Shown piece after piece: positions 24,301 to 33,351 of a stretch of DNA of 64,000 bases. The stretch covers positions 118,259 through 182,258 of the forward strand of contig JAMPAX010000002.1 of the NCBI GenBank assembly GCA_023667015.1, in the 5' to 3' direction. Source of the DNA: Muribaculaceae bacterium (GTDB lineage Bacteria > Bacteroidota > Bacteroidia > Bacteroidales > Muribaculaceae). Position 1 is the stretch's first letter. Every line of letters begins with the position of its first letter. The notes under the pieces were generated by a model that saw nothing but the letters and a program-made list of their open reading frames with translations, was not told where the DNA came from and searched no databases. Made by a program: the position numbers and the translations under genes.

Positions 24301-27300
24301 ATGAAGAAGACAAACTTCCTCATTTCAGGACTTTTAGTCCTGGGCGCGGCAGGAGCAGTATCCTATGCCGTGTCGCAGTCTCTGCCCAGGTTTGCAGAAG
24401 CTGCCGAAGGTGAAGGTGAAACCGAGGTCACACCCACTTACACCCTTGGATTCAGCACCACCAACGACATCTCTATGAGCGGAAAGACATATCTTTCCAC
24501 CAACCCTATCGATGTTATTAACATCCCTATGGCCGACCAAGGAGACAATGGCATCGACCTTGACAAGGCTTCCGAACTCAACATCGTCATCACTAAAGAT
24601 GGCCAGCCTTACGAGACAGTAGCAATGAGCTCCGACCAGGTCTACAAGAACACCAAGTACACCAGTGCATTCTGTGTGAAGCTGACCAAGCCCATCACTG
24701 AGGCCGGCGAGTATAAAGTAGATGTACCCCGCGCTGTTGTATACTGCGAAGGCTTCGGCGAAAACGGTGCTTTCAAGAATTACAACTCAGCATTCTCCTT
24801 CTCCTTTACTATGAAGAGTGCCGTAGCCTACACCTACGCTCCTGCTAACGGCTCTCTGCTTCCCGGCGACCTGAACACTGTAACAGTCACTTATCCCGAA
24901 GGAGCTAAGATTACCGTCAACAGCGGTGCCAAAATCACTCTCAACCAGTTCCTCAACGGCAACACTACTGAGGGTGGCGCTTACACAGCCGTTGCCAATG
25001 ACAATGTAGTAACTCTGACGCTCTCTGATGGTGCTGTAGAGATCAAGGCCGGAGACATCACCAAGTTCTACTACTCCATCGACGTGCCTGAGAATGCTTG
25101 GACAATCGAATACAACGGTGAAACCGACGGCAACCCCGCCTACACCATCGGTCAGTGGCATCCCGAGGCATTCGTAGCCAGCTACTTCACCACCAGGCCC
25201 GTATACGGTGCTGACAAGACAGCGAACGCAGCCGACTTCGGCACTCTTAAGATTCAGTATCCTGAGGCTCTGACAGTTTCTCCGACAAGTTTACCCACAC
25301 TGAAGTGCTCCGATGGTGGTTCAGCTCGTACACTTATACAGTATGTTAACCCCCAGACTAACACTACAGGCAAAGTAGTCAGCTACGAGGCCAAGGCATA
25401 CGCCGGAAACTCCACAGCTCCTTGCGATCCCAGTTACATCATCAATGGCACATACTACTATGAGATTCCGGCCAAGACCTTTACAGTAGGTGGCAACTCC
25501 AACGCGGTGACCAAGCTCGAACCCGTCAACATCGTGAACGGTGCAGAAAGCGTAAAACTCTGGGGTTACGGCTGTATTCCCAAACCCAACAGCCGCCAAG
25601 CTTCCACACAGTCTGTAACACTCAAGTATGTCTATAAGGTAAAAGTCGCCAACCCCGATGCTGAAATCAAACTGAAGAGAGATGGTGAAGTTATTGCCAC
25701 CGTCAAGGCTTCTGAGACTACAACATCGAATGCTGCAGCTGACAAGGCCGGTTCTCAAACTGTAGCTTACAAATTCTTCACATCACAAGAAAAGACTCCC
25801 GGCAAGTACACTGTAGAAGTACCGGAGGGTGCATTTGTAACCATCTTCAACCCCGACGTTAAGAACCGCGCAGAGTCCTACGACTACTATGTATTAACAA
25901 ATACTCCTCCCTTCACTGTAACTCCCGTACAGTACAATAAGGAAAACCTACAACCCCTCAGCGAGATCAGCCAGATTGAATATATCTTCGAAGAGGGTAC
26001 AAAGATTGTCATGAACCCCGATGCTAACCCCACAGGTTTTGCTACATTCGGTACACTTCGAGCTGATCAACCAAACAGTAGTCCCCTAGAAAGCGGTATC
26101 CAAAATGGTGTAAAAATAGAATCTACTGAGATTGTAGACAACAAGATTGTGATTACTCTCAATAAGCCCTGCTATCAACTCCAGAATGAAAAATACGTTC
26201 TTTCATCATATATAAATGCCGGCATTTATCTGATTACTACTCCTGACGGCAAAACCCTTCCCAACAATGCGATGTACGGCTACTTCAAGATTACAGAGAT
26301 GAAGGCTCCTATCGTAACCGTTGGTTCTACCGGACCTGAACTTACTGATAACATTGCTCTGACTGTTGCTGACCTTACCGGCACCAACGTCAACAAAGCT
26401 CCCAAGCCGATTGTCATGAACTTCTACCAGAGTTGCTTCGGCTGGAACACCACAGGCGATGTTATCAACTACGCTTATCTCGGTGATGCTGAAGGCAAAA
26501 TCCTCAAGGACGAAGAAGGCAATCCTCTCGTGACATTCAGTGGTGCATGCCCCGAAGACGTTAAGGCAACATATTGGGGACTCTTCCTGACAGAGACTGA
26601 AGCTGCTAAAGTTACTCCTCTGTTGAAGAAGGGTGAAGTTTCCAACTTCACAATTGTTATGCCTGAAAATACTATCAACCTTGGTGCAAAACAGGGCGCC
26701 GGTGTTAACGTCATGAACCCGACTCCTATCGTTATCAACATAAAGCTTGGTATTCCTTCCGACCTTCAGGAGTATGTTAAGTTCGGTACTCCCGCTGATC
26801 CTACTGAGTTCTACAAGAACCAGTCATTCAATGGCTACGGTATGAACTACGTACAGTGGATTCTCGGCAGCAAGAATATCTCTACTGACGCTACTTGCGG
26901 TCAGACTATTAAGCTCTACTACACTGCACCCGAAGCTACTGAGCGTGAACTCCTCTGCGAACTCGATCCCGCTAAAGCCGGTCAGATTGAATTTGACTCC
27001 GCAGCCGGAGCTGCTGAGGGTGACGAAGATCCCATCGAATTCAACAGTGACAACACTGTAATGCTGAACTTCGACGCCGCTATCTCCGGCTATGACGGTT
27101 CCGATGAAAACGCAACTGTCTCCGGCAGAGGCAACGAGAAGCTGATGCAGACAGGCAAGTATGAAATCGAAGTTGGCAATGGAGTCTTCACTCTCGACGG
27201 CCTTGCAATGAACGGCTTCAACACAACTTACAACTACATCAATGAAGACAAGGTAGACCTGAGCTACGAGATCACTCCTACTCCCGGCAGCGAAATCGAA

Positions 27301-27789
27301 GGTAAGATTCCACAACTTACCATCACTTTCCCCGGCGTAGCCAATATCTATGATATTTCAGGCAACAAATGCAAGCTTTACAATCCCGAAGGTACAAAGA
27401 TGAGCTTCAGAAGCAGCTATCCTTCAGCTACCGGCAACACCATCACATGGAAGTTTGAAGATCCGAAGAATAAGACTGTAGAATGGAAACCCGGTACTTA
27501 TACTTTCAAGATTGTCGAGAATGCAATCAACGTTGGTCTGCCTCAGTTCACCGGTGATGGTTACTCTACCCCCGGCAACTGGCCTGCAGAAGCAATGGAA
27601 ATTACCTACATCGTTAAGGAAGACTCCACCGTTGGCGTTGCTCTAATCGGCATCGAAGCTGCCGACAACTACACTGTCTACACACTCGACGGCCGCGTAG
27701 TTCTCGTGAAGGCTGCAGCTGAAAAGCTCGTAGACCTTGAAAACGGTATCTACCTGATCAACGGTAAGAAAGTTATCGTACGCAAGTAA
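24301..27789 (+). CDS. Large T9SS surface protein with repeated beta-sandwich modules
   Basis: The 1162-residue protein has an N-terminal export signal (MKKTNFLISGLLVLGAAGAV) and a low-complexity Glu-rich linker. Several similar modules follow, each with a proline/aspartate-rich opening and a VPEGAF-like turn, for example GKYTVEVPEGAFVT and PTPGSEIEGKIPQLTITFPG. The last ~70 residues form a T9SS-type sorting domain (ALIGIEAADNYTVYTLDGRV, then ENGIYLINGKKVIVRK). It should cross the outer membrane through T9SS and be anchored or released. The protein at 56232-57884 has the same modules and a similar tail. It has its own promoter and terminators, so is probably monocistronic. The ligand or function is unknown. 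Confidence 0.8.
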   Translation: MKKTNFLISGLLVLGAAGAVSYAVSQSLPRFAEAAEGEGETEVTPTYTLGFSTTNDISMSGKTYLSTNPIDVINIPMADQGDNGIDLDKASELNIVITKDGQPYETVAMSSDQVYKNTKYTSAFCVKLTKPITEAGEYKVDVPRAVVYCEGFGENGAFKNYNSAFSFSFTMKSAVAYTYAPANGSLLPGDLNTVTVTYPEGAKITVNSGAKITLNQFLNGNTTEGGAYTAVANDNVVTLTLSDGAVEIKAGDITKFYYSIDVPENAWTIEYNGETDGNPAYTIGQWHPEAFVASYFTTRPVYGADKTANAADFGTLKIQYPEALTVSPTSLPTLKCSDGGSARTLIQYVNPQTNTTGKVVSYEAKAYAGNSTAPCDPSYIINGTYYYEIPAKTFTVGGNSNAVTKLEPVNIVNGAESVKLWGYGCIPKPNSRQASTQSVTLKYVYKVKVANPDAEIKLKRDGEVIATVKASETTTSNAAADKAGSQTVAYKFFTSQEKTPGKYTVEVPEGAFVTIFNPDVKNRAESYDYYVLTNTPPFTVTPVQYNKENLQPLSEISQIEYIFEEGTKIVMNPDANPTGFATFGTLRADQPNSSPLESGIQNGVKIESTEIVDNKIVITLNKPCYQLQNEKYVLSSYINAGIYLITTPDGKTLPNNAMYGYFKITEMKAPIVTVGSTGPELTDNIALTVADLTGTNVNKAPKPIVMNFYQSCFGWNTTGDVINYAYLGDAEGKILKDEEGNPLVTFSGACPEDVKATYWGLFLTETEAAKVTPLLKKGEVSNFTIVMPENTINLGAKQGAGVNVMNPTPIVINIKLGIPSDLQEYVKFGTPADPTEFYKNQSFNGYGMNYVQWILGSKNISTDATCGQTIKLYYTAPEATERELLCELDPAKAGQIEFDSAAGAAEGDEDPIEFNSDNTVMLNFDAAISGYDGSDENATVSGRGNEKLMQTGKYEIEVGNGVFTLDGLAMNGFNTTYNYINEDKVDLSYEITPTPGSEIEGKIPQLTITFPGVANIYDISGNKCKLYNPEGTKMSFRSSYPSATGNTITWKFEDPKNKTVEWKPGTYTFKIVENAINVGLPQFTGDGYSTPGNWPAEAMEITYIVKEDSTVGVALIGIEAADNYTVYTLDGRVVLVKAAAEKLVDLENGIYLINGKKVIVRK

Positions 27790-27834
27790 ACAGCCAAAAG
27801 CAATCCCAAGTCAGCCAAGCTGACTTCCAATAAA

Positions 27835-27860
27835 GAGGGCGCATCGGAAGATGCGCCCTC
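27835..27860 (+). terminator. Hairpin after the large surface protein gene
   Basis: GAGGGCGCATC (27835-27845) and GATGCGCCCTC (27850-27860) are perfect 11-base arms around a GGAA tetraloop, 46 bases after the stop codon. No T-run follows, so it may stabilise the mRNA 3' end rather than terminate. Confidence 0.6.
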
Positions 27861-27943
27861 TCGCAGTTAGCAGGAAGGGCGATTTTCCAATCGCTCCACA
27901 GCTCCCAACTCCCAATATCCAATCCCCGATTTTCGATTCCCCC

Positions 27944-27983
27944 AAAAAGATAAGATATGCAAAATTGCATATCTTATCTTTTT
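27944..27983 (+). terminator. 19-bp perfect hairpin terminator overlapping the next promoter
   Basis: Arms 27944-27962 and 27965-27983 are exact inverted repeats with a two-base centre, flanked by A-runs and T-runs, a strong intrinsic terminator. The right arm contains the TTG used as the -33 box of the promoter at 27965-27995. Confidence 0.8.
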
Positions 27984-27995
27984 TTACTACCTTTG
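27965..27995 (+). promoter_or_regulatory. Promoter of the YeiH-like gene
   Basis: TTG at 27965-27967 and TACCTTTG at 27988-27995 are separated by 20 bases, a good Bacteroidetes promoter. The -33 box lies at the loop-proximal end of the terminator stem. The leader would be about 40 bases. Confidence 0.65.
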
Positions 27996-28043
27996 CTTGT
28001 CAGTGAGAATTTCATTAGCTTAATGACTTGAAATTTTGACATC

Positions 28044-29042
28044 ATGCAAACTTTTGGTAAATACTTTTATTGGGTGTTGCTCATTCTGCTTGCCATCCCT
28101 TATGAGCTTTTCAGCGCGGATGGACAACCCCTCGTCACCCCTCCCGTTGCCCTCTTTATGGGACTTATGTTTGCTTTTCTCTTCGGCATTCCCCACCCTA
28201 AATTCAATAAAAAACTCTCCAAATACCTCCTGCAGGCTTCCGTAATCGGACTGGGTTTCGGCATGGACCTCGTTAAGAGTCTGCAAAGTGGTGCCGACGG
28301 TATGATCTTTACCATCGTCTCCGTAGTCGGCGTCATGTTTGTCGGCATTTTGTTGGGTCGATACATGAGTATCGATTCCAAAACTTCCTATCTTATCAGC
28401 TCCGGCACGGCCATATGCGGCGGGTCGGCAATCGCTGCTGTTGGCGGGGTGCTGAAGGCTAACGAGAACGAAATGGCGGTTTCGTTAGGAGTCATCTTTA
28501 TTCTTAATGCCATCGCCCTCTTCATCTTCCCGCCGTTGGGACACTTCTTCGGACTGAGCCAAGAGCAGTTTGGCACCTGGGCAGCAATAGCAATCCACGA
28601 CACCAGCTCCGTAGTAGGTGCCGGCGACGCCTACGGGACGGTGGCCTGTGAGCTTGCCACGCTTATCAAGTGTACCCGCGCCCTCTGGATTATCCCCTTG
28701 GCGTTCTTCACAATGTGGTATTACGGAAGGCAGACTGCCAAAAACAAAGCCAATGGCGGCAAGACAAAAGTCTCTATCCCCTGGTTTATCGTCTTCTTCG
28801 TCGTTGCCATGATTATCAACACCTACACACCCGAATCTCTTAAACCTATAGCTGCCCCCGTATACAGTACTATCGTAACCATAGCCAAGAAAGCATTAGT
28901 CGTAGTGCTCTTCGCTATCGGAGCCGGACTGAGCCTTAAGGTTGTAAGACAAGTCGGTGTCAAACCCCTCATTCAGGCTCTGACGCTCTGGATGCTGATT
29001 GGTGCAACCAGTCTGTTTGTAGTCATGCAAACGATTGACTAA
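28044..29042 (+). CDS. YeiH-family (UPF0324) putative sulfate/anion exporter
   Basis: The 332-residue integral membrane protein has about ten predicted helices. YeiH-family motifs are LLQASVIGLGFGMDL, the conserved loop YLISSGTAICGGSAIAAV and the later IAIHDTSSVVGAGDAYG. These proteins are annotated as putative sulfate exporters, but the substrate rests on little evidence. The protein is complete. It is followed by a 7-base tandem array and then by the UbiA-family gene. Confidence 0.88.
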   Translation: MQTFGKYFYWVLLILLAIPYELFSADGQPLVTPPVALFMGLMFAFLFGIPHPKFNKKLSKYLLQASVIGLGFGMDLVKSLQSGADGMIFTIVSVVGVMFVGILLGRYMSIDSKTSYLISSGTAICGGSAIAAVGGVLKANENEMAVSLGVIFILNAIALFIFPPLGHFFGLSQEQFGTWAAIAIHDTSSVVGAGDAYGTVACELATLIKCTRALWIIPLAFFTMWYYGRQTAKNKANGGKTKVSIPWFIVFFVVAMIINTYTPESLKPIAAPVYSTIVTIAKKALVVVLFAIGAGLSLKVVRQVGVKPLIQALTLWMLIGATSLFVVMQTID

Positions 29043-29044
29043 AA

Positions 29045-29079
29045 AGTCGAGAGTCGAGAGTCGAGAGTCGAGAGTCGAG
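29045..29079. repeat. Tandem array of five AGTCGAG heptamers
   Basis: Five perfect head-to-tail copies of AGTCGAG fill most of the gap after the YeiH-like gene. A degenerate reverse-complement relative lies at 56202-56230. Confidence 0.9.
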
Positions 29080-29135
29080 AGAAAGATACATAACTTAAAC
29101 CTCTTTTGAGCAATTAATCGAAAATATGCTTTTCT

Positions 29136-30098
29136 ATGAAAATCACACAAGTCCTTATTAAGAGTCTGCGTCCGGACACTTTACTGATGAGTGCCGGAGT
29201 GGTAATCGCCGGCACAGCCTGCGCCCTGCTCCGCGGAGAGTCGGAATGGCTTCCCGCATCGTTGTGCTTTATTTATGCGGTGCTCATCCAAGCCGCCGGC
29301 AACTTGCTTCACCGGCACTTCGATGCCGCCAACCATTATGGTGAGACACTCGACGATCGGCTCTACGGCACCGGCATCATCGGCAATGTCAACGATGATA
29401 TCATTCGCGATGCTTCCGGCAAGGTAGCAATGGGGCTTATTATCCTGTCGGCGACAGTAGGTCTCGGCCTGCTTGCCATGGGTGGCTGGTGGACTCTAAT
29501 CACCGCAGCATTAGTCTACTCATTGACCTACCTCACATACGGCGGACCCATGCCGATATTCCGCACGGTGTTCTCACCTCTGGTGCCCTTCCTCCTCTTC
29601 GGCATTGTCGGTATAGGTAGCTCGGCAATGTTGCAAATTCAACATGACAACCCCTACGGCTTTGAATGGTATTTCGTCTCGCCATGTATCTTCACCACCA
29701 TCGCCATGGGCTTCTTAGCCGCCAACATACAGCTTATTCATGGCTACGACTATCGCGACCGCGATGCTGAAAACCTCAAGATCAGCTTCGCCGTAAAATT
29801 CGGTCGCACCGCCACCATCGGTATGGTGCTCTTCAATGCCATAGCATATATGACACTGATAGCTGTCTTCGTCTTCACCCAGAACGTTAGATATCCGTGG
29901 ATAGCATCAGCGGTGGCCTTAGTACCATTTGTGATGACTATCTGGGCAGTAATCAAGATGGCTAAATGCAGACATGACAACTATAGTGACACCCCGGCAA
30001 GAATAGCCGTCTATATATACCTTATCTCCTCGGTGATGATGCTGACCTTCGCCATCTGCTTCGGCGACCCGGATCGTTCGCGCCTAATGTTCATGTAG
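29136..30098 (+). CDS. UbiA-family prenyltransferase (MenA-like)
   Basis: A 320-residue protein with eight or nine predicted membrane helices. The second Asp-rich motif is clear (YDYRDRDAENLKISFAVKFGR), as in MenA, which attaches a polyprenyl chain to 1,4-dihydroxy-2-naphthoate in menaquinone synthesis. The first motif, near residue 55, is unusual: NLLHRHFDAANHYGE stands where relatives read NLxNDxxDxxxGxD, so Asn-Asp is replaced by His-Arg and the last Asp is missing. It might therefore use another acceptor or be an altered MenA. It heads a group with the SemiSWEET, M24 and CCA-enzyme genes. Confidence 0.78.
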   Translation: MKITQVLIKSLRPDTLLMSAGVVIAGTACALLRGESEWLPASLCFIYAVLIQAAGNLLHRHFDAANHYGETLDDRLYGTGIIGNVNDDIIRDASGKVAMGLIILSATVGLGLLAMGGWWTLITAALVYSLTYLTYGGPMPIFRTVFSPLVPFLLFGIVGIGSSAMLQIQHDNPYGFEWYFVSPCIFTTIAMGFLAANIQLIHGYDYRDRDAENLKISFAVKFGRTATIGMVLFNAIAYMTLIAVFVFTQNVRYPWIASAVALVPFVMTIWAVIKMAKCRHDNYSDTPARIAVYIYLISSVMMLTFAICFGDPDRSRLMFM

Positions 30099-30131
30099 CA
30101 CAGTTCTACTTTCGCAAATTAAAACTTACTT

Positions 30132-30407
30132 ATGACCCAAGATATCTGGATAAACATAATAGGCTATGCCGCCGCAATATGCATGGTATTGGGGTATCTC
30201 CCCCAGGCCATCTACACTATCCGCACCCGCGACACCAAAGGTATCGCGATGCCGACATTCATCCTCATGGGTGCCGGAGGCGCCTTCTTCGTGGTCCAAG
30301 GAGTCCTCACCCACAACCTTCCCTTAGCAATCACCAATATCATCACCACCACCTGCTCGGTAATAGTCTTCACCATCAAGATCTACAACGACTATTTCCG
30401 AAAGTGA
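30132..30407 (+). CDS. SemiSWEET (PQ-loop) sugar transporter
   Basis: At 91 residues this is the length of a SemiSWEET, a three-helix half-unit that dimerises to carry sugars. The PQ-loop is in the first helix (VLGYLPQAIYTIRTRDTKGI), followed by MPTFILMGAGGAFFVVQG and the third helix TNIITTTCSVIVFTIKIY. The substrate is not known. It lies 33 bases after the prenyltransferase gene and 70 bases before the M24 gene. Confidence 0.9.
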   Translation: MTQDIWINIIGYAAAICMVLGYLPQAIYTIRTRDTKGIAMPTFILMGAGGAFFVVQGVLTHNLPLAITNIITTTCSVIVFTIKIYNDYFRK

Positions 30408-30477
30408 AAGAAATAATATCATAAAACGCGTCCCTACGAACAGCTACCTATAGCTATGATTATAAAATTTAAATTAT

Positions 30478-31689
30478 ATGAGTACCGAAAATATTAATCT
30501 TGACGATATATTTATTCCTGAGGATTTTAAGACTGAGATTCGATGCCATATAGACCGCATTCAGCAGAGCATGCGTCCTGTGGGACTTGATGCTATCCTC
30601 GTAGCCTCCAATGCTAATATCTACTATACTACGGGACGTGTCTTCCGCGGTTATGTATATGTACCCTCAGATGGTGAGCCGCTATATTTCCTCATTCGGC
30701 CATCTGTCCTTGCAGATTCGGAGGGAGTGGTAAAAATCCGCAAGCCGGAGCTAATCGCTGAGGCGCTGACAGAACGTGGCTATGGTATGCCGGGGAAAGT
30801 AGGTCTGGAGTTCGACACTCTCCCCTACTCCGACATATTGCGTCTCTCAAAGTGCTTCGAGGGTGCAAAGGCGGAGAATGCCTCCGGCATACTCCGCGAG
30901 GCTCGTATGGTCAAGACTGCCTGGGAGATCAACGAGATCCGTAAAGACGGCACCCATCAAGCCGCAGTTTATCATCGTATTCCCCACCTCTACAAAGAAG
31001 ATATGACTGATCTGGAGCTCCAGATTGAGATTGAGCGGGTGCTTCGTCTTGAGGGTAGCATCGGTATGCTTCGCACTCAGGGACAGCTCATGGAGAGTGG
31101 TCTGGGCAGCGTCATCAGCGGCCGCAATGCCGACACCCCCTCACCCTACGACTATTCTATGGGAGGCAGCGGTATCAGCCCCGCCTTCCCCGTGGGGGCT
31201 AATGGCACCACCATGCTCCACGGCACCTCCGTCATGATCGACATGGCCGGCAATTTCAACGGCTATCAGAGCGACATGACCCGCGTATGGCGCATCGGGG
31301 ATATCTCCGAACTCGCCACTAAGGCTCATAATTGCTCCATCCGCATTCTGCGAGCCCTCGAAGAGATGGGCCTCCCCGGCACTGAGTGTTCCGAGTTGTA
31401 TCTACGCGCTGAAGAGATAGCAGAAGAAGAGGGACTCGCTGACTACTTCATGGGGCATCGTCAGAAAGCCGGATTTATCGGTCACGGCGTAGGCATCGAG
31501 CTCAACGAACAGCCGGCTATCACCTCCCGATGTCGCACTCGTCTGCAGTCCGGCATGGTCATTGCCCTCGAACCGAAGTTCGTGATTCCGGAAGTGGGTG
31601 CGGTGGGTCCGGAAAATACGTATGTTGTCACCGACAAAGGTCTCGAAGCCCTCACCATTTTCCCCGAAGAAATCAACTCGCTGATATGA
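30478..31689 (+). CDS. M24-family metallopeptidase (Xaa-Pro aminopeptidase-like)
   Basis: A 403-residue protein with a creatinase-like N-terminal domain (~1-170) and a C-terminal pita-bread domain. The five metal ligands of M24 enzymes can be traced: Asp in VMIDMAGNF, Asp in YQSDMTRVW, His in FIGHGVGIE, Glu in VIALEPKF and Glu in VGPENTYVV. Such enzymes remove an N-terminal residue before proline or act on related peptides. Its stop codon overlaps the start of the CCA-enzyme gene (ATGA), so the two are translationally coupled. Confidence 0.88.
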   Translation: MSTENINLDDIFIPEDFKTEIRCHIDRIQQSMRPVGLDAILVASNANIYYTTGRVFRGYVYVPSDGEPLYFLIRPSVLADSEGVVKIRKPELIAEALTERGYGMPGKVGLEFDTLPYSDILRLSKCFEGAKAENASGILREARMVKTAWEINEIRKDGTHQAAVYHRIPHLYKEDMTDLELQIEIERVLRLEGSIGMLRTQGQLMESGLGSVISGRNADTPSPYDYSMGGSGISPAFPVGANGTTMLHGTSVMIDMAGNFNGYQSDMTRVWRIGDISELATKAHNCSIRILRALEEMGLPGTECSELYLRAEEIAEEEGLADYFMGHRQKAGFIGHGVGIELNEQPAITSRCRTRLQSGMVIALEPKFVIPEVGAVGPENTYVVTDKGLEALTIFPEEINSLI

Positions 31690-33098
31690 GTAACACCAAC
31701 CTTGCCGGACGCCTTACCGACCCCGTCTTCCGACGTGTGGGGCGTATTGCCGACGCGATAGGACGTGAGGTATACGTCGTTGGCGGTTATGTCCGCGACT
31801 TGCTCTTGGGACGTCATTCCAAGGATATAGACTTTGTGACCGTAGGCTCCGGCATTGAGCTGGCTCGTAAGGTAGCAGAGAGCTATGGCAAGCGGGCGCA
31901 TCTGTCGGTGTATGCAACGTTTGGGACAGCTCAGGTGAAGACACCCCGCTTGGAGCTGGAATTTGTCGGTGCACGCCGCGAGAGCTACAATCGTGAGAGT
32001 CGCAATCCCATCGTAGAGGATGGCACACTCGAAGAGGATATCATGCGCCGCGACTTCACCGTCAACGCCATGGCTATATGTCTGAATCAGGATCGGTTTG
32101 GCGAGCTTGTAGACCTCCACGGTGGTCTCGAAGATATGGAGCGCAAGACCCTGCGCACACCCCTCGACCCTGACGTCACCTTCAGCGATGACCCCCTGCG
32201 AATGATGCGCGCTATCCGGTTTGCCACCCAGTTAGGGTTCAAAATCGACAAAGACACCTTTGCAGCTATTGAGCGTAATCGTGAGCGCATCTCCATCATC
32301 ACCAAAGAACGTATTAACGACGAACTGTCGAAGATTATGCGCGCCCCGAAACCCTCCATAGGGTTTAAACTCCTGGACATGTCGGGACTCTTGGAGCTGA
32401 TATTCCCTGAGCTGTGTACGCTGAAGGGGGTGGAGACAAAAGAGGGACGCGGCCATAAGGATAACTTTCAGCATACACTGCAGGTGCTTGACAATGTCGC
32501 TGAGAAGAGCGATGATGAATGGCTCCGCTGGGGAGCCTTGCTCCACGACATCGGCAAGCCCTCAACAAAACGCTACGACAAGACATTAGGATGGACCTTC
32601 CACAATCATAACTTCATCGGCGGGAAGATGATACCGAAGATTTTCCGAAAAATGAAAATGCCGATGAATGAGAAGATGAAATTTGTGGCCAAGATGGTGG
32701 ATCTTCACATGCGGCCGCAGTCGGTGGCCGATGCGGGCGTCTCCGACTCGGGAGTACGCCGACTGATGACCGATGCCGGTGAAGATTTGGAGAGCTTGAT
32801 GCTGCTCTGCGAGGCCGATATAACGTCGAAGAATCCGGAGAAAGTGAGGCGTCAGCTGGAGGGGTTTGCAGCCTTGCGCCAGCGAATAGCGAGTGTGCAT
32901 GACGCTGACGAGTATCGCAATTGGAAGAATCCCATCGGTGGCAACGAGATAATGGAGAAGCTGAACGTACCGGCGGGTCCGCGAGTAGGAGAGCTAAAAG
33001 AGGCAGTAAAAGAAGCGATTCTCGACTGTCGCATAGAAAACGACCACGACGCCGCCTGGGCCTACCTGCTGACGCTCCTCCGACCTGAAGAGCTCTAA
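31686..33098 (+). CDS. cca: CCA-adding tRNA nucleotidyltransferase with HD domain
   Basis: A 470-residue class II CCA enzyme. The nucleotidyltransferase core reads VYVVGGYVRDLLLG then SKDIDFVTVG, with the two catalytic Asp residues. The poly(A)-polymerase-like RRDFTVNAMAI segment and an HD phosphohydrolase motif (GALLHDIGKPSTK, near residue 286) follow. I chose the ATG at 31686, which overlaps the M24 stop as ATGA; longer readings begin inside that gene and lack family similarity. It adds or repairs the 3' CCA of tRNAs. The next gene, tRNA-Pro, is not followed by an encoded CCA and would need this activity. Confidence 0.93.
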   Translation: MSNTNLAGRLTDPVFRRVGRIADAIGREVYVVGGYVRDLLLGRHSKDIDFVTVGSGIELARKVAESYGKRAHLSVYATFGTAQVKTPRLELEFVGARRESYNRESRNPIVEDGTLEEDIMRRDFTVNAMAICLNQDRFGELVDLHGGLEDMERKTLRTPLDPDVTFSDDPLRMMRAIRFATQLGFKIDKDTFAAIERNRERISIITKERINDELSKIMRAPKPSIGFKLLDMSGLLELIFPELCTLKGVETKEGRGHKDNFQHTLQVLDNVAEKSDDEWLRWGALLHDIGKPSTKRYDKTLGWTFHNHNFIGGKMIPKIFRKMKMPMNEKMKFVAKMVDLHMRPQSVADAGVSDSGVRRLMTDAGEDLESLMLLCEADITSKNPEKVRRQLEGFAALRQRIASVHDADEYRNWKNPIGGNEIMEKLNVPAGPRVGELKEAVKEAILDCRIENDHDAAWAYLLTLLRPEEL

Positions 33099-33118
33099 AG
33101 GCAAATCCTTTAGAGCTC
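33090..33118 (+). terminator. 12-bp hairpin over the end of cca
   Basis: GAGCTCTAAAGG (33090-33101) and CCTTTAGAGCTC (33107-33118) pair perfectly around CAAAT. The left arm includes the cca stop codon. There is no T-run, so it may be a 3' stabilising structure. Confidence 0.5.
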
Positions 33119-33120
33119 AG

Positions 33121-33169
33121 TTGATGGTGGATAGTTGATAGTTGATAGTTGATGGTGGATAGTGGATAG
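33121..33169. repeat. Seven-copy array of TTGATAG/TGGATAG-like heptamers
   Basis: The stretch divides exactly into seven 7-base units: TTGATGG, TGGATAG, TTGATAG, TTGATAG, TTGATGG, TGGATAG, TGGATAG. It follows the cca terminator hairpin and ends next to the dispersed GGGCTTGCAACT motif at 33177-33188. Confidence 0.9.
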
Positions 33170-33205
33170 TAACTGTGGGCTTGCAACTTCACAGCTGTTA
33201 AATGC

Positions 33206-33236
33206 AAAAAAGAGGAAGCCTACATGACTTCCTCTT
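33206..33236 (-). terminator. Terminator of the tRNA-Pro transcript
   Basis: Reading the minus strand, AAGAGGAAG (33236-33228) and its complement (33218-33210) form a 9-bp stem around nine bases, ending in a run of Ts (33211-33206). It lies 28 bases past the 3' end of the tRNA. Confidence 0.7.
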
Positions 33237-33263
33237 CCAGGTCTTTGATATTTTAGAAAAATG

Positions 33264-33336
33264 TCGGGGTTAGGCGACTCGAACGCCCGACCTCTACGTC
33301 CCGAACGTAGCGCGCTACCAACTGCGCTAAACCCCG
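33264..33336 (-). tRNA. tRNA-Pro (anticodon CGG)
   Basis: The 73-nucleotide minus-strand sequence folds into a standard cloverleaf. The acceptor arms are CGGGGTT (33336-33330) and AACCCCG (33271-33265), with discriminator A at 33264. The D stem is GCGC, the anticodon stem CTACG encloses the loop TTCGGGA, and the T loop includes GTTCGAGTC. The anticodon CGG reads proline codon CCG. The three bases after the discriminator are CAT, so CCA is not encoded and must be added after transcription. It has its own promoter and terminator. Confidence 0.95.
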
Positions 33337-33351
33337 ATGGATTTCTGAGTG

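Noticed and set aside
29045..29079. CRISPR-like array
   Set aside because: The units are 7 bases with no spacers, so this is a microsatellite-like tandem array and not CRISPR. No cas genes are present.
31530..31685. N-terminal extension of the CCA enzyme
   Set aside because: It lies inside the M24 gene and reads as a shadow frame; the ATGA overlap at 31686 is a better start.
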